Of a DNA stretch of 40,193 nucleotides, positions 1-8,110 are shown piece after piece. The stretch covers positions 1-40,193 of the forward strand of contig DAOURK010000028.1 of NCBI GenBank assembly GCA_030625085.1, read 5' to 3'. Each line of letters starts with the position of its first letter. The stretch's first letter is position 1. This DNA comes from Pseudomonadota bacterium (GTDB lineage Bacteria; SZUA-182; DTGQ01). The notes below the pieces were generated by a model that was not told the DNA's origin, ran no database searches, and worked only from the letters and a program-made list of their open reading frames with translations. Position numbers and translations under genes: made by a program.

Positions 1-133
1 CCGATAATTATGTTGACAGTCAATTTAGAAAATTTATGTAAATACCCATTATCCTATTGTTTATTAAGGTAAAAATCTCCTCTCTGAGGTCAAATGAAAT
101 ACCCATGTATTTTCAATGAGTTAGAGCTACTCG

Positions 134-198
134 CAACATAATCAATCGACCAGACCGCCGGATAAAGCCCGGGCGGTAGGTCAGCCGTACGTTAGGAT
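134..198 (+). repeat. attC-like integron recombination site (site A)
   Basis: The site has an imperfect palindrome. GACC (148-151) pairs with GGTC (179-182), and ACCGCC (154-159) pairs with GGCGGT (172-177). Between the two paired blocks lie an A/A mismatch and one unpaired G, as expected of attC extrahelical bases. The right end is GTTAGGAT, one base off the GTTRRRY core, and the left end is CAACATAATC. The loop contains GATAAAGCC, which recurs in the sites at 5106 and 8078. It would be the left boundary of the cassette carrying the TIR-STAND gene. The right-hand spacer is longer than in the best site. Confidence 0.6.
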
Positions 199-930
199 CA
201 AGCGTATTAGAAGTTGGTGGTTATTTACTTAAGTTTCGCTAAGTTTTTATCCCGGTATGATATTGCCCATAGTTCCTTCTCCTGAATCCTAAATTGGAGA
301 ATTTTTTAATAACTATGTAATATTACTTTCGCAACTTATTGAAATTTTGCACAAAAAGTCAATTTAATAGTTATTAAAAAGGTAGTACTATGATGAATAT
401 TTTCTAAAAAAATAAAAATAAAAAAAACTAATTGAAAATAAATAAAAAAATCTTATTTCAAACGAATAAATTCGGGTCCGAATGGGAATGAAAATGTATG
501 TATGATCAAACCAAAAAAATAAATCATAATAATGTTTTAATTATCAAAAAATCAATAAGTTGATGACTCTTTATGATCGGTTATAATAATTCAATATAGA
601 GATTTGATGGATATACAGTATAGATCTGACTAGCTAAACCGCTTGATATCAAAAGGATATCCACACATACATAGTTACTAACTTATTTATCCAATTTAGG
701 CTGAATACAGTACTCCTAATGGGGTTTTACATGTACCTCTCGGATCAAAGATCGCGACATATTGAGAACCGCTAATTACTATTGCTCTTTACAGCGATAT
801 TTCCCCGATTTTCAAGGTCACCGAGTATGTCGCACAATTTTAAAAAGCATCTATAAAGCGTTACAACAAATAGGTTACGATTGAAGCAATGACGCTCGAG
901 GCAAATACTATGCAAGTAGGAGCAAGAAAA
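199..930. other. AT-rich gene-less leader before the TIR-STAND gene
   Basis: This stretch of about 730 bases has no supported coding sequence on either strand. It has many A/T runs (410-455) and a short inverted repeat GCGACATA/TATGTCGC at 754-761 and 824-831. It may hold the promoter of the TIR-STAND gene, but no -35/-10 pair was convincing. The length is unusual for an integron cassette, where the gene normally starts close to the preceding attC. Confidence 0.4.
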
Positions 931-3882
931 ATGAAAGATTTTTTTATCAGCTATAACAAGGCAGACCGATCATGGGCGGAGTGGATCGCTTGGCAGGTCG
1001 AAGAAATAGGATACAGTGTTATTCTTCAAGCGTGGGATTTTGGTCCTGGTAGTAATTTCGTGGTTGAAATGCAAAAGGCATCAACTGAAACAGAGCGGAC
1101 CATTGCAGTACTTTCTCCGGATTACCTAGCCGCGGAATTTACTGCAGCTGAATGGTCTGCTGCCTTCGCTAAAGACCCGACCGGGGAAAAGAGACTTCTT
1201 CTTCCAGTACGCGTCAGGGAATATGAACCGCGAGGTTTACTTCATCAGATCGTTTATATCGACTTGGTAAACATTGACGAATCGACAGCCAAGGAGTTGC
1301 TTCATGCTGGCATCAATCTTAATCGCGCGAAACCGATCCTAAAGCCGAAATACCCTAGAACTATAATGAATCAGCCTTCCTATCCCACTACGTCTGGGAA
1401 GTTGAGGTTGCACATAGACACCAATCAAATTAAACAACCACCCGAGTTGCCATTTCTATTTCGTAAAAAGATCCTTAGAAAACTTGACCATTACCTTTCG
1501 AGCGATAAAGTTAGCGTCGTCGGGATCACCGCCGATGGTGGCGTTGGTAAAACGGCCCTTGTTTGGGAATGGATAAAGAAAGTGGAATCGAACTATGAAA
1601 AGCTTGGGATAACAGATATTTTCGCTTATTCATTCTATGACAGAGCAAAGGGCTCGACAGCCGACACTTCAACTCAGTTTTTCGATGACAGCTTTGCTTT
1701 CTTTTTGGGAAGATATACGCCTGAATCGGGTGAGATTAATCAGCCTCACGATCGAGCCTTATATCTGTTTAATCGATTGCCAGCCAGATCGATCTTAATT
1801 ATTGACGGCATTGAATCTCTACAATCTCTTTCTGGCAACCTAAGAGGCGAAATTCCCTTGGACGAGGCGATGCGCGATTTCCTTGAGAGCGCCGCACGCG
1901 AGCAAGACAGCCAGAAAAACCGATTGATCGCAATAACATCAAGGGTGCCTCTGACTGATTTGGAAAACAAGCGAAACGGATACAGATCGATAGCATTAAA
2001 TAACCTTGAACCCAACGAAGGCGCAGCCTTGTTGCGGGAAATAGGCGTCAAATCCACGGAGGATGAGCTTAACACTGATGAACAGAAAGAAAAACAAATG
2101 GAATTAGCAAGTAAAGACATGGATGGGCATTGTCTGTCCCTTATTCTTTTGGGGAAACTTATTGTCTCCCATTTCCACAAAGATCCCGATATAAAATATC
2201 GACATGAAATATTCGAAATTTCTAAGGAAGAGAAAGAGGGCGAAGAGGAGGAGGAATATCAGAAGCATGCTCACCGTATCATGAGATACTATGACGATAT
2301 TGTTGCAAAGCCGTCTGACATGGTCGTACTGCAGATGATGGGGCTATTTCACTCAGCAATGACAATGGAGCAGCAAAATGCACTTACTAAAGCAGAATTT
2401 GCGAGAGGTTTCAAGCCGAATAGATGGGCCGCTATTGCGCAAAAGCTACAAAAATATGGGTTGATGACAGTGATAAATATAGATGGGGAAGAAATATGGA
2501 ACTGCCACCCCTTGGTTCGGGAACATTATCGGGACAAGCTCAAAGAAGATGACAAAAAATGGGTGAATGCTAACCAAATACTAATGAAATTCTTTGAAAA
2601 TTTTTTCCATAACCCGGTAAGGCTCCCTCAAAACCGAGACGAGTTTGTTCATTTTTATCGTGCCATTCATCATGGCTGTCTCGCAGGTCAGTTCACTGAA
2701 GCCCTTCGAATATACGACAAATATATAATACGGGATAGAGGAGAGGGCTATTCCACAAATGAATGTGGTTTGGCGGCGGACGATGTTGCAGCTCTCGATA
2801 GGTTTTTCAAACCGCCTGAATTCCTAGAACCTATAGACACCAATATAACTGCAGGAGACCTTGATTTTCTTTGGGGGCGTAAGGCTTTTTGCTTGACTTG
2901 TCTAGGTCTACTTGATGAGGCCATTAAGAATAGAGAACAGGAGCGTGACTTTTTCATCAAAAGGACGGGGGATCAGCAGACGGTTGTATTGGCTTGTGAA
3001 CAGTTGTCCGCCATTCATGTTATGCGTGGAAATTTAAGTATGGCCAGGGAGTCTGCTGAACAGTCCGTTAACTTTTCTAGTTTTCATGCATGTGGAGAGG
3101 GAGAGAGGGAACGGACACTGTGTAGACTTGGCGCGGTTTTTTATCTCACAAATCAGTTAAAAGAATGCGGTAAGGTGTTTGACGAGGCTAAAAGCTATGC
3201 CATCAATCGACCGCTTATATCGGATTACGGTATTTACTATCGTCTTTATAAACTCGATATAGCCGAGACTGACGATGATTATTTAGAAATACAGCGGGAT
3301 GCAATCGCGGCGTGGCGCTATGATCAGAAATGGTTGGTGCCGAGGGCGCTTGATTTAGTAATGCAGGCGATAGCCACTTATAGAATGCAAAACGGAAAAG
3401 ATGCTGAAAAGAAGGCGGTGGTCATAGAGTTGTTTAAGAAAGCGTTGCAAGATTTAAGTAAATCAGGGAGCGTTGTCTATTTGCCTCACTACTACCTTGC
3501 CGAAGCAAAATTTAATATCGACGTTAGACAAAATTTCAACCTCGCGCAAGATAGTCTAACAAATGCACGGAGAATTGCTGTCTCGCACGGGATGCGGCTT
3601 TTTTCCATCGACTGTAACTTGTTGCAGACAAGGATTTTTCTTGGAATGGAGAACTCCGAAGCTGCTAGAGCAAGCATCAGGAAGGCAAGCGAACAACTTG
3701 GCATCTTACCATGTTACTATTGTCTTCGAGATACTGATATCGCCTTATTGGAAGCAGAACTCGCCGTAGCGGAGAAAAATACTAAGGCTGAAGGTTTACT
3801 CAACCAAGCGAAAGAACTTATAAATAATTCGGGACGTAAAATGCTCGGCAAGCGATTGAAGATAGCTCGCGAAAAACTTTGA
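931..3882 (+). CDS. TIR-STAND NTPase-TPR protein, probable anti-phage sensor/effector
   Basis: The product is a three-part protein of 983 aa. Residues 1-125 are a bacterial TIR domain opening with KDFFISYNKADRSW; E46 in SNFVVEMQKA sits where TIR NADases carry their catalytic glutamate. Residues about 180-460 form a STAND/NB-ARC-like NTPase with Walker A DGGVGKT (K207) and Walker B ILIIDG (D292). The C-terminal 400 or so residues are helical with TPR-like repeats, probably the ligand sensor. In this architecture, sensing is expected to cause NTP-dependent oligomerisation and NAD+ depletion by TIR; that is family knowledge, not seen here. I chose ATG 931 because AGGAG lies 8 bases upstream and the TIR domain begins at once; an in-frame ATG at 889 would add 14 unconserved residues. 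An attC site follows 31 bases after the stop, so this looks like an unusually large cassette. Confidence 0.88.
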   Translation: MKDFFISYNKADRSWAEWIAWQVEEIGYSVILQAWDFGPGSNFVVEMQKASTETERTIAVLSPDYLAAEFTAAEWSAAFAKDPTGEKRLLLPVRVREYEPRGLLHQIVYIDLVNIDESTAKELLHAGINLNRAKPILKPKYPRTIMNQPSYPTTSGKLRLHIDTNQIKQPPELPFLFRKKILRKLDHYLSSDKVSVVGITADGGVGKTALVWEWIKKVESNYEKLGITDIFAYSFYDRAKGSTADTSTQFFDDSFAFFLGRYTPESGEINQPHDRALYLFNRLPARSILIIDGIESLQSLSGNLRGEIPLDEAMRDFLESAAREQDSQKNRLIAITSRVPLTDLENKRNGYRSIALNNLEPNEGAALLREIGVKSTEDELNTDEQKEKQMELASKDMDGHCLSLILLGKLIVSHFHKDPDIKYRHEIFEISKEEKEGEEEEEYQKHAHRIMRYYDDIVAKPSDMVVLQMMGLFHSAMTMEQQNALTKAEFARGFKPNRWAAIAQKLQKYGLMTVINIDGEEIWNCHPLVREHYRDKLKEDDKKWVNANQILMKFFENFFHNPVRLPQNRDEFVHFYRAIHHGCLAGQFTEALRIYDKYIIRDRGEGYSTNECGLAADDVAALDRFFKPPEFLEPIDTNITAGDLDFLWGRKAFCLTCLGLLDEAIKNREQERDFFIKRTGDQQTVVLACEQLSAIHVMRGNLSMARESAEQSVNFSSFHACGEGERERTLCRLGAVFYLTNQLKECGKVFDEAKSYAINRPLISDYGIYYRLYKLDIAETDDDYLEIQRDAIAAWRYDQKWLVPRALDLVMQAIATYRMQNGKDAEKKAVVIELFKKALQDLSKSGSVVYLPHYYLAEAKFNIDVRQNFNLAQDSLTNARRIAVSHGMRLFSIDCNLLQTRIFLGMENSEAARASIRKASEQLGILPCYYCLRDTDIALLEAELAVAEKNTKAEGLLNQAKELINNSGRKMLGKRLKIAREKL

Positions 3883-3913
3883 ATACTGCGACGATGCTCT
3901 TAAAACAGCTATC

Positions 3914-3982
3914 TCCTAACGAGACTTTAACCCGACCCTTCGCTCGCAGGCCCGCTCCGGTCGGGTTACGCATGGGTTAGGT
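3914..3982 (+). repeat. attC integron recombination site (site B, best example)
   Basis: The left box is TCCTAAC (3914-3920) and the right box is GTTAGGT (3976-3982), an exact match to GTTRRRY. A perfect inner stem AACCCGACC (3929-3937) / GGTCGGGTT (3959-3967) lies between them. The 69-base length falls in the usual attC range. It sits between the stop of one TIR gene and the ribosome binding site of the next, exactly where an attC belongs. Confidence 0.8.
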
Positions 3983-4002
3983 TTAAAAATGAGGTTCTGA
4001 TT

Positions 4003-4725
4003 ATGAAAATATTTCTATCGCATCGCAGTCGAGACAAGCCGCTAGTTCAAGACTTTAAGGAGCTTCTGCCTCCATTTCTGAACACTTGGCTCGATGACGA
4101 AAGCCTCTTATGGGGCGGTTCGCTTGCAACCAAGATTAAGTCTACCATCCAGTCGGAAATCGATTTTGTGGTGATTTTTCTGGATGACGATTCCCTTGGC
4201 TCCTCGTGGGTACGACAGGAGCTTGATTGGGCAATCCAACGAGAGCAGGAATTGAATAGAACATTTGTTCTCCCAATCTTGCTTCCTGAAGTTGTACCAG
4301 AACAGTTGCCTGGGCAACTCTCCGAGCGACTATGTCTGCGCCTTAGCGATTATGGTCTTGCATCAATTGAGGCGTTGGCCAGGCGAGCGAGTGAGAAACT
4401 ATTTCAGTTGATCGTTGAGAGTTACTCTTGTCTGCAATCGGAGATCCCACGCCGCAAGTCCAAGTCGCTCAAAGAGATTCATGATGAGCTTAGAGGCAGG
4501 CAAGTAATACTATTGGGCTATGTTGTTCAGCAATGCCAGGATGGGGCAGAGGTAACACAGCGATACATTGAAAAAGCTATGCGCGAATTTCACGCATCAG
4601 AACTATACTATCGCCTTGAGACATTGATACACCAGGGCTTCCTTGCTAAACGGAGAATCTCAGAAGACGGTTTGTTCTCATATAGGCTGACCGAGGACTT
4701 TCAAGCCGTACTTTCTGAAACTTAA
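4003..4725 (+). CDS. TIR-domain protein with C-terminal winged-helix-like domain
   Basis: The product is 240 aa. Residues 1-145 are a TIR domain: KIFLSHRSRDK at the N-terminus, WLDDESLLWGG at 29-39, hydrophobic strand DFVVIFLDDD, then SSWVRQELDWA, the typical S-x-W-V-x-x-E-L signature. A basic linker (PRRKSKS) leads into residues 155-240, which look like a winged helix-turn-helix (SLKEIHDEL, then ALxxLxxxGFL-like text and YRLTEDF). TIR proteins of this type are often NAD-consuming or signalling parts of immunity, but a catalytic glutamate cannot be assigned with certainty (E33 or E52). GAGG lies 8 bases before the ATG, and the start is 20 bases after attC site B, the standard cassette layout. 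It is probably an autonomous cassette, not a partner of the upstream TIR-STAND gene, although both could act in defence. Confidence 0.8.
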   Translation: MKIFLSHRSRDKPLVQDFKELLPPFLNTWLDDESLLWGGSLATKIKSTIQSEIDFVVIFLDDDSLGSSWVRQELDWAIQREQELNRTFVLPILLPEVVPEQLPGQLSERLCLRLSDYGLASIEALARRASEKLFQLIVESYSCLQSEIPRRKSKSLKEIHDELRGRQVILLGYVVQQCQDGAEVTQRYIEKAMREFHASELYYRLETLIHQGFLAKRRISEDGLFSYRLTEDFQAVLSET

Positions 4726-5105
4726 CTATGCATTACGCGTTTATGGCAGATAAGTTGGGTCTTGAAATTGGAAAATCGGATCTGCCCATCATATTCACGT
4801 GGATTATCCTTAGGTAATAATCGAGACTGATGAATAATAAGCGCTGGTATTCCAGAGATTGAAACTTTATTTGCGTTTGCTTCAGGGGTGTAGTAGAGCA
4901 AAAAGCTGGTAATCTAAAAGGCGGGAGATTATATTTGCGATTGGCATACAACTGGCGCGGTTAAGAAGATATTGCTTTTGTAAAACAAAGTGGGGAATTT
5001 TTATTGTGTTGGTGATTCAAATAGGCACAGTAAAAGTCAAAAACGGTTAGTAATCCAGAGGGAGAAAAGCATATAAGGTAAAAAAATTTCATTAAAAAAT
5101 AAAAA
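4726..5105. other. Gene-less stretch, possibly a decayed cassette
   Basis: No intact gene is supported. An open frame from ATG 4729 gives only 29 codons, and another short stretch near 4830-4877 reads as plausible protein but is then broken by stops. The base composition of 4740-4960 is less AT-rich than the following kilobase, which fits an old degraded cassette gene between the TIR gene and attC site C. Confidence 0.35.
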
Positions 5106-5166
5106 ACCTAACATAACTAATGAACCAGACGTGCCGATAAAGCCCGGCACGCTAGTTATTATGTTG
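5106..5166 (+). repeat. attC-like integron recombination site (site C)
   Basis: The left end contains ACCTAAC (5106-5112), a perfect RYYYAAC match, followed by AACATAAC. The right end is GTTATTATGTT (5155-5165), its approximate complement. The inner stem CGTGCCG (5130-5136) / CGGCACG (5145-5151) is perfect and closes on the loop ATAAAGCC, as in site A. The flank CTAATGAACCAGAC resembles CAATCGACCAGAC of site A, so the two sites are related. Confidence 0.62.
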
Positions 5167-5430
5167 TACTGAATAAAGGCATAAAAGATAAATAAAAAAT
5201 AATAGATTGGCTATGATTGTCCATATTTTGTAAGTAGAAGGCCAAACAAAATAATAAAAAAAAACAAAAGACATTAAAAAATTAAAAAGATAAATAAGCT
5301 ATTTTGTCCTTTAAGGTGGCAGATTATGCCCAAATGCTAAATAAAAATAAAAAAATATTTTAAAAAGCAATAAAGGCAAAGAATTAAAAGATTTCAGAAA
5401 ATATCAAGTAACTAATTGATAAATCATTAT

Positions 5431-5464
5431 TTGACGAAAATGGCAATGTTGCCATTTTCGTCAA
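5431..5464. repeat. Perfect 16-bp-arm palindrome, hairpin family copy 1
   Basis: TTGACGAAAATGGCAA (5431-5446) and its exact reverse complement (5449-5464) are separated by two bases. The core ACGAAAATG/CATTTTCGT relates it to the hairpins at 5836 and 9620. No U-tract follows, so a simple intrinsic terminator is not obvious. Confidence 0.75.
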
Positions 5465-5502
5465 TTGGGCAAAGGATATTTTTGTCTAAAAATTATCTTT
5501 TT

Positions 5503-5603
5503 GATGCAATCGTAAAAAGTCAGATTTATAAAAACAGTGTCTAATAAAATAAAATAGTTATAATAATTGAAATGGTTAATTTGGGACTTTTTACGAGATC
5601 ATC
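5503..5603. repeat. Inverted-repeat element, copy 1 (TCGTAAAAAGTC termini)
   Basis: GATGCAATCGTAAAAAGTC (5503-5521) is matched at the other end by the reverse complement of GATGATCTCGTAAAAAGTC (5585-5603), 16 of 19 positions. The same termini bound a second element at 13618-13760 with a different interior. It codes for nothing and looks like a MITE-type or other dispersed non-coding repeat. Confidence 0.65.
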
Positions 5604-5835
5604 ATCTTTTTAATTAAATATAAAAATACAAAGGCATTAAAAATAAAAAAGCATTAAATACAAAGGCATTAAAAGCATCAGAAGTAAAGGTATCAAAAAA
5701 AGAAAAAGTATTTAAAAAATAATAAGCAGCATTACGTTCAGGTTTTATAGACCTGATCAACATATAAAATAAATGTTGATAAAATAAATACAATAACTGC
5801 ATGAAAACATTAAAAAAACAAGGCATTTTTTATAT

Positions 5836-5875
5836 CATTTGGCGGAAATGCTAATGGTAGCATTTCCGCCAAATG
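5836..5875. repeat. Perfect 18-bp-arm palindrome, hairpin family copy 2
   Basis: CATTTGGCGGAAATGCTA (5836-5853), loop ATGG, and the exact reverse complement (5858-5875). It shares ATTTNNCGGAAATG with the hairpin at 9620 and a weaker form with that at 5431. No T-tract follows. Confidence 0.75.
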
Positions 5876-5973
5876 CTGAAAGGGACTAAAAAAAACATAA
5901 AACTCAAAATCAAAAAATCTATTTAAAACAAAATATTACAATCACCTTTCGTGCAGAATAAAACTGATCATAA

Positions 5974-6224
5974 AATAATGGCCAACCACCAACCACATTA
6001 GAAATTCCAATAGAAAAAAATATTTGGTTAGATATTACAGACTTTTCAGGTTCTTGGATGAAAAGCATGGCATATCAAATCGAAGATAATAATTTGCATG
6101 GTTAAATCAAAATTATTGTGCTGCATACATAACGCTTTTCCAATATCCCGGCAGTAACAATATGTTTGCCTGGTGGCATGAGCCCAAGGGTGGCATTCGT
6201 AAAGCAAAAAAAATCAAATCATAA
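5974..6224 (+). pseudogene. Frameshifted remnant of an unidentified cassette gene
   Basis: Two open stretches in different frames read as one protein. The frame from 5974 to 6105 gives LEIPIEKNIWLDITDF, GSWMKSMAYQIEDNN and then a stop. The frame from about 6106 to 6224 gives NQNYCAAYITLFQYPG, then NMFAWWHEPKGGIRKAKK, ending at TAA just before the next attC. The composition (W, H, P, G-rich turns) is protein-like, not random AT-rich translation. I do not recognise the family. It is probably the dead gene of the cassette bounded by attC sites C and D. Confidence 0.45.
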
Positions 6225-6300
6225 AGAAATAATAGTTTTCGGTTAAATGTTTCGATTTGGTAATCTAAAATTTTTATGATAAAGTAATAAAAAAGCGTAC

Positions 6301-6416
6301 AACATAACTACTGCACAAGCCTGGCTATTAGCGCGGCGAAATTTTTTGGTGTTATCAGCTTTTAACAGCATTAATTAATTCTGGTTGTGCGAACTACGCC
6401 AGCTTGTGAGTTAGTG
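6301..6416 (+). repeat. attC-like integron recombination site (site D)
   Basis: The left end AACATAACTACTG resembles site C, and the right end is AGTTAGTG. The stem CACAAG-C-CTGGC (6314-6325) pairs with GCCAGCTTGTG (6398-6408), leaving one extrahelical C at 6320, a hallmark of folded attC bottom strands. The variable terminal loop is about 70 bases, giving a 116-base site within the known size range. It lies 42 bases upstream of the SPOR-protein gene. Confidence 0.65.
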
Positions 6417-6458
6417 TCCAAAATAAGGATAAGTACCTATTTATAAAGGAGGAAGAAG

Positions 6459-7193
6459 ATGAAAAATAGAACTGCTTTGATCATGGGTGGTGTAGGTGGT
6501 TTGCTCCCCCTGATAATAACCTTGATAAACACTGACGCATCGACGATGTTTGAAGGGTTTGATCCATACGCGTTTGCAGGTTATTCCATTCAGGCAATTA
6601 TTCTCATTCTGTTAGGAGCGTTTTTCGTCTGGGTCAACTCTGAAACCGACTTAAAGAAAGCACTTCAAATCGGAATTATGGCACCCGCAATAGCGCTTAG
6701 CTATATGAATGGAACAAATCTCCATGATGCAAAAAAAGAGTTATTGGTTGCGCACCAAGAGCTTGCTGTTATTCAAGCAGATGAAACTTCTACCGATACC
6801 CCCAATGCAGGTAATCCAGCAGGCAGAACGGGCAGTCATATATTTAATATCACTTCTTTAGCTTATGCTACAAATCATACCAAAATGCCAAAGGGCTTAC
6901 ATAAGGAACCAGGTGCAGTTTCACGTTTGTGGTATGGACTAACTGGTAAGTCGGATAATGCATGGTTTGTAATTGTGGGTTCACACAAAACAGAAGAGGC
7001 CGCAAATGCCCATGTGAAAAGGCTTAAAACGAAAGGCTACGAAGCGATTGTCTACCCTCCTTATCGCAGCAATCCCTACTATGGTGTCATGATCGGTTCA
7101 TGGATAACTCTAAAAGAAGCAAATGCTTTGAAATCACAAGCTATTAAAGATGGCCTCCCAAAAGATACTTACCTTTGGAAATATAGGCCCTAA
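6459..7193 (+). CDS. Membrane-anchored SPOR-domain protein
   Basis: The product is 244 aa. Two hydrophobic segments, about residues 7-24 and 44-62 (IQAIILILLGAFFVWV), should anchor it in the inner membrane. A 60-residue linker follows (KKALQIGIMAPAIALSY, then charged and T/P/G-rich text). Residues about 170-240 form a SPOR-like domain: AWFVIVGSHKTEEAANAHV, GYEAIVYPPYRSNPYYGV, then GSWITLKEANALKSQA. SPOR domains bind denuded septal peptidoglycan glycans, usually in division or cell-wall proteins. A strong AAGGAGG (6446-6452) sits 6 bases before the ATG. The stop codon lies inside the next attC-like site, as in many cassettes. Its role as a cassette gene is unknown. Confidence 0.75.
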   Translation: MKNRTALIMGGVGGLLPLIITLINTDASTMFEGFDPYAFAGYSIQAIILILLGAFFVWVNSETDLKKALQIGIMAPAIALSYMNGTNLHDAKKELLVAHQELAVIQADETSTDTPNAGNPAGRTGSHIFNITSLAYATNHTKMPKGLHKEPGAVSRLWYGLTGKSDNAWFVIVGSHKTEEAANAHVKRLKTKGYEAIVYPPYRSNPYYGVMIGSWITLKEANALKSQAIKDGLPKDTYLWKYRP

Positions 7194-7247
7194 CCATGCT
7201 CTTGCAGCGGATCGCAAAAAACAGTGTCCGCTGAAGAGCGATAAAAT
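7188..7247 (+). repeat. attC-like integron recombination site (site E)
   Basis: CCCTAAC (7188-7194) overlaps the stop codon of the SPOR gene. The stem GCTCTT-G-CAGCGGA (7198-7211) pairs perfectly with TCCGCTGAAGAGC (7227-7239) except for one extrahelical G at 7204. The expected GTTRRRY right box is not evident; GATAAAA follows the stem. Hence it may be a degenerate site. The text GCGATAAAATA recurs near 7370. Confidence 0.52.
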
Positions 7248-7575
7248 AGCAATGAATGGCAAATAGAAAAAATTTGAATTTACAGTTAATCTATGCGGCC
7301 GCAGACATATCCTCAATATCTCGACAGCAACAATGATATTTAATTTTGGTGTCATTAAGCACCCGGCTAGCGATAAAATAAAAAAAATTGTGATATAATT
7401 TATAAAGAATTGGATGCGAGCGTTAATAATTTGAAATGTTCGAGTAGAGAAGCAGGAAATTTTTAATAATAAGATTCAGCAAAAACAAAAAGACGATAAA
7501 ATTTTGTTGGCATCCGAAATCACTTAATGGTCTTTATGCAGTTGATGCGGATATAATTAAAATTGGGAGGTAGAT
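7248..7575. other. AT-rich spacer before the toxin-antitoxin pair
   Basis: No gene is supported here. There is a TGTGATATAAT extended -10-like string (7390-7399) without a clear -35 box. The sequence AGCGATAAAATAA at about 7370 repeats the right flank of attC site E, so part of this spacer could be another worn site. Confidence 0.35.
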
Positions 7576-7863
7576 TTGGGAAGGCCGGAAGAATTAAAAA
7601 TTGCATGGTCTGGATATATGAAATATAGGACTGAGTTAAGAGGATTTGATCTCAGGAAGATCGCAGATATATTAAGGCATTCTAAAGAAAGGTATTTTGA
7701 TACAATAACACAAAGGTTGATTGTTGTAGGCAAGCATGATGAAAGAATGGTAGTTATTCCTTATGAGAAGAAAAACAATGAAATAATACCAGTCACTATT
7801 CATGCAATTACCCGCCAACAAATAAAATTCAGACTCAAGACAGGGAGGTTTATCTGTGAATAA
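7576..7863 (+). CDS. DUF4258/BrnT-like putative toxin of a type II pair
   Basis: A 95-aa protein starts at TTG, supported by GGGAGGT (7565-7571) just upstream and by the absence of an early ATG. Its core reads FDLRKIADILRHSKERYFD, then RLIVVGKHDERMVVIPYE, then VTIHAITRQQIKFRLKTGRF. This resembles small DUF4258-type proteins (RelE/BrnT-like fold) that are commonly encoded with DUF2283 proteins. The next gene starts inside its last codons (8-base overlap), so the two are translationally coupled. Toxic activity is inferred from the pairing only. Confidence 0.6.
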   Translation: MGRPEELKIAWSGYMKYRTELRGFDLRKIADILRHSKERYFDTITQRLIVVGKHDERMVVIPYEKKNNEIIPVTIHAITRQQIKFRLKTGRFICE

Positions 7864-8110
7864 GCCAAAAATGACCTATTTCAAAGATGAGGATATTTTG
7901 CACCTCGCCGTTTCTGATGAAAAAGAAGTGGGAAGTATTGAATTAAGCCCCAATATTACAGCAGAGTTAAATGATAAAGGGGAATTAATTGGTATTGAGA
8001 TTTTAGAGGCCAGCTCTTTCATTCGCGATTTTATTATGGAATCAGCACAAGCAAAAATACTAGATATTAAAAAGCCATATAACAAGTCAGTGCAGCAGAC
8101 CGGCGAATAA
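7856..8110 (+). CDS. DUF2283 family protein, putative antitoxin
   Basis: An 84-aa protein with the DUF2283 pattern: MTYFKDEDILHLAVSDEKE, then SIELSPNITAELNDKGELIG and IEILEAS. GGGAGGT (7843-7849) lies 6 bases before GTG 7856, which supports that start over ATG 7871. It overlaps the upstream putative toxin gene. The last ten or so codons lie inside the attC-like site at 8078, so the C-terminal tail is probably cassette-derived. DUF2283 proteins usually accompany small RelE-fold toxins; the antitoxin role is inferred. Confidence 0.65.
   Translation: MNKPKMTYFKDEDILHLAVSDEKEVGSIELSPNITAELNDKGELIGIEILEASSFIRDFIMESAQAKILDIKKPYNKSVQQTGE

Larger units (their letters stand above)
5167..5989. other. 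Very AT-rich gene-less region with palindromes
   Basis: No coding sequence is supported. The stretch holds the hairpins at 5431-5464 and 5836-5875 and an inverted-repeat element at 5503-5603, described separately. Runs of short A-rich words (aaggcattaaaa and similar, 5630-5700) look like slippage products. Codon-like periodicity is absent. Confidence 0.5.

Noticed and set aside
754-831. GCGACATA/TATGTCGC inverted repeat upstream of the TIR-STAND gene, with GCGTTAC and GGTTACG nearby.
   Set aside because: The arms are only 8 bp with no nested second stem and no matching left box, so I did not call it an attC.
1746-2180. Long antisense open frame inside the TIR-STAND gene.
   Set aside because: It shows no protein-like composition or ribosome binding site and is explained as a shadow of the real gene.
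4720-4760. ACTTAAC and GTTGGGT match attC box consensus right after the second TIR gene.
   Set aside because: Only 41 bases apart, shorter than known attC sites, and no inner stem forms between them. A real site here would be expected, so it may be damaged, but the sequence does not support a call.
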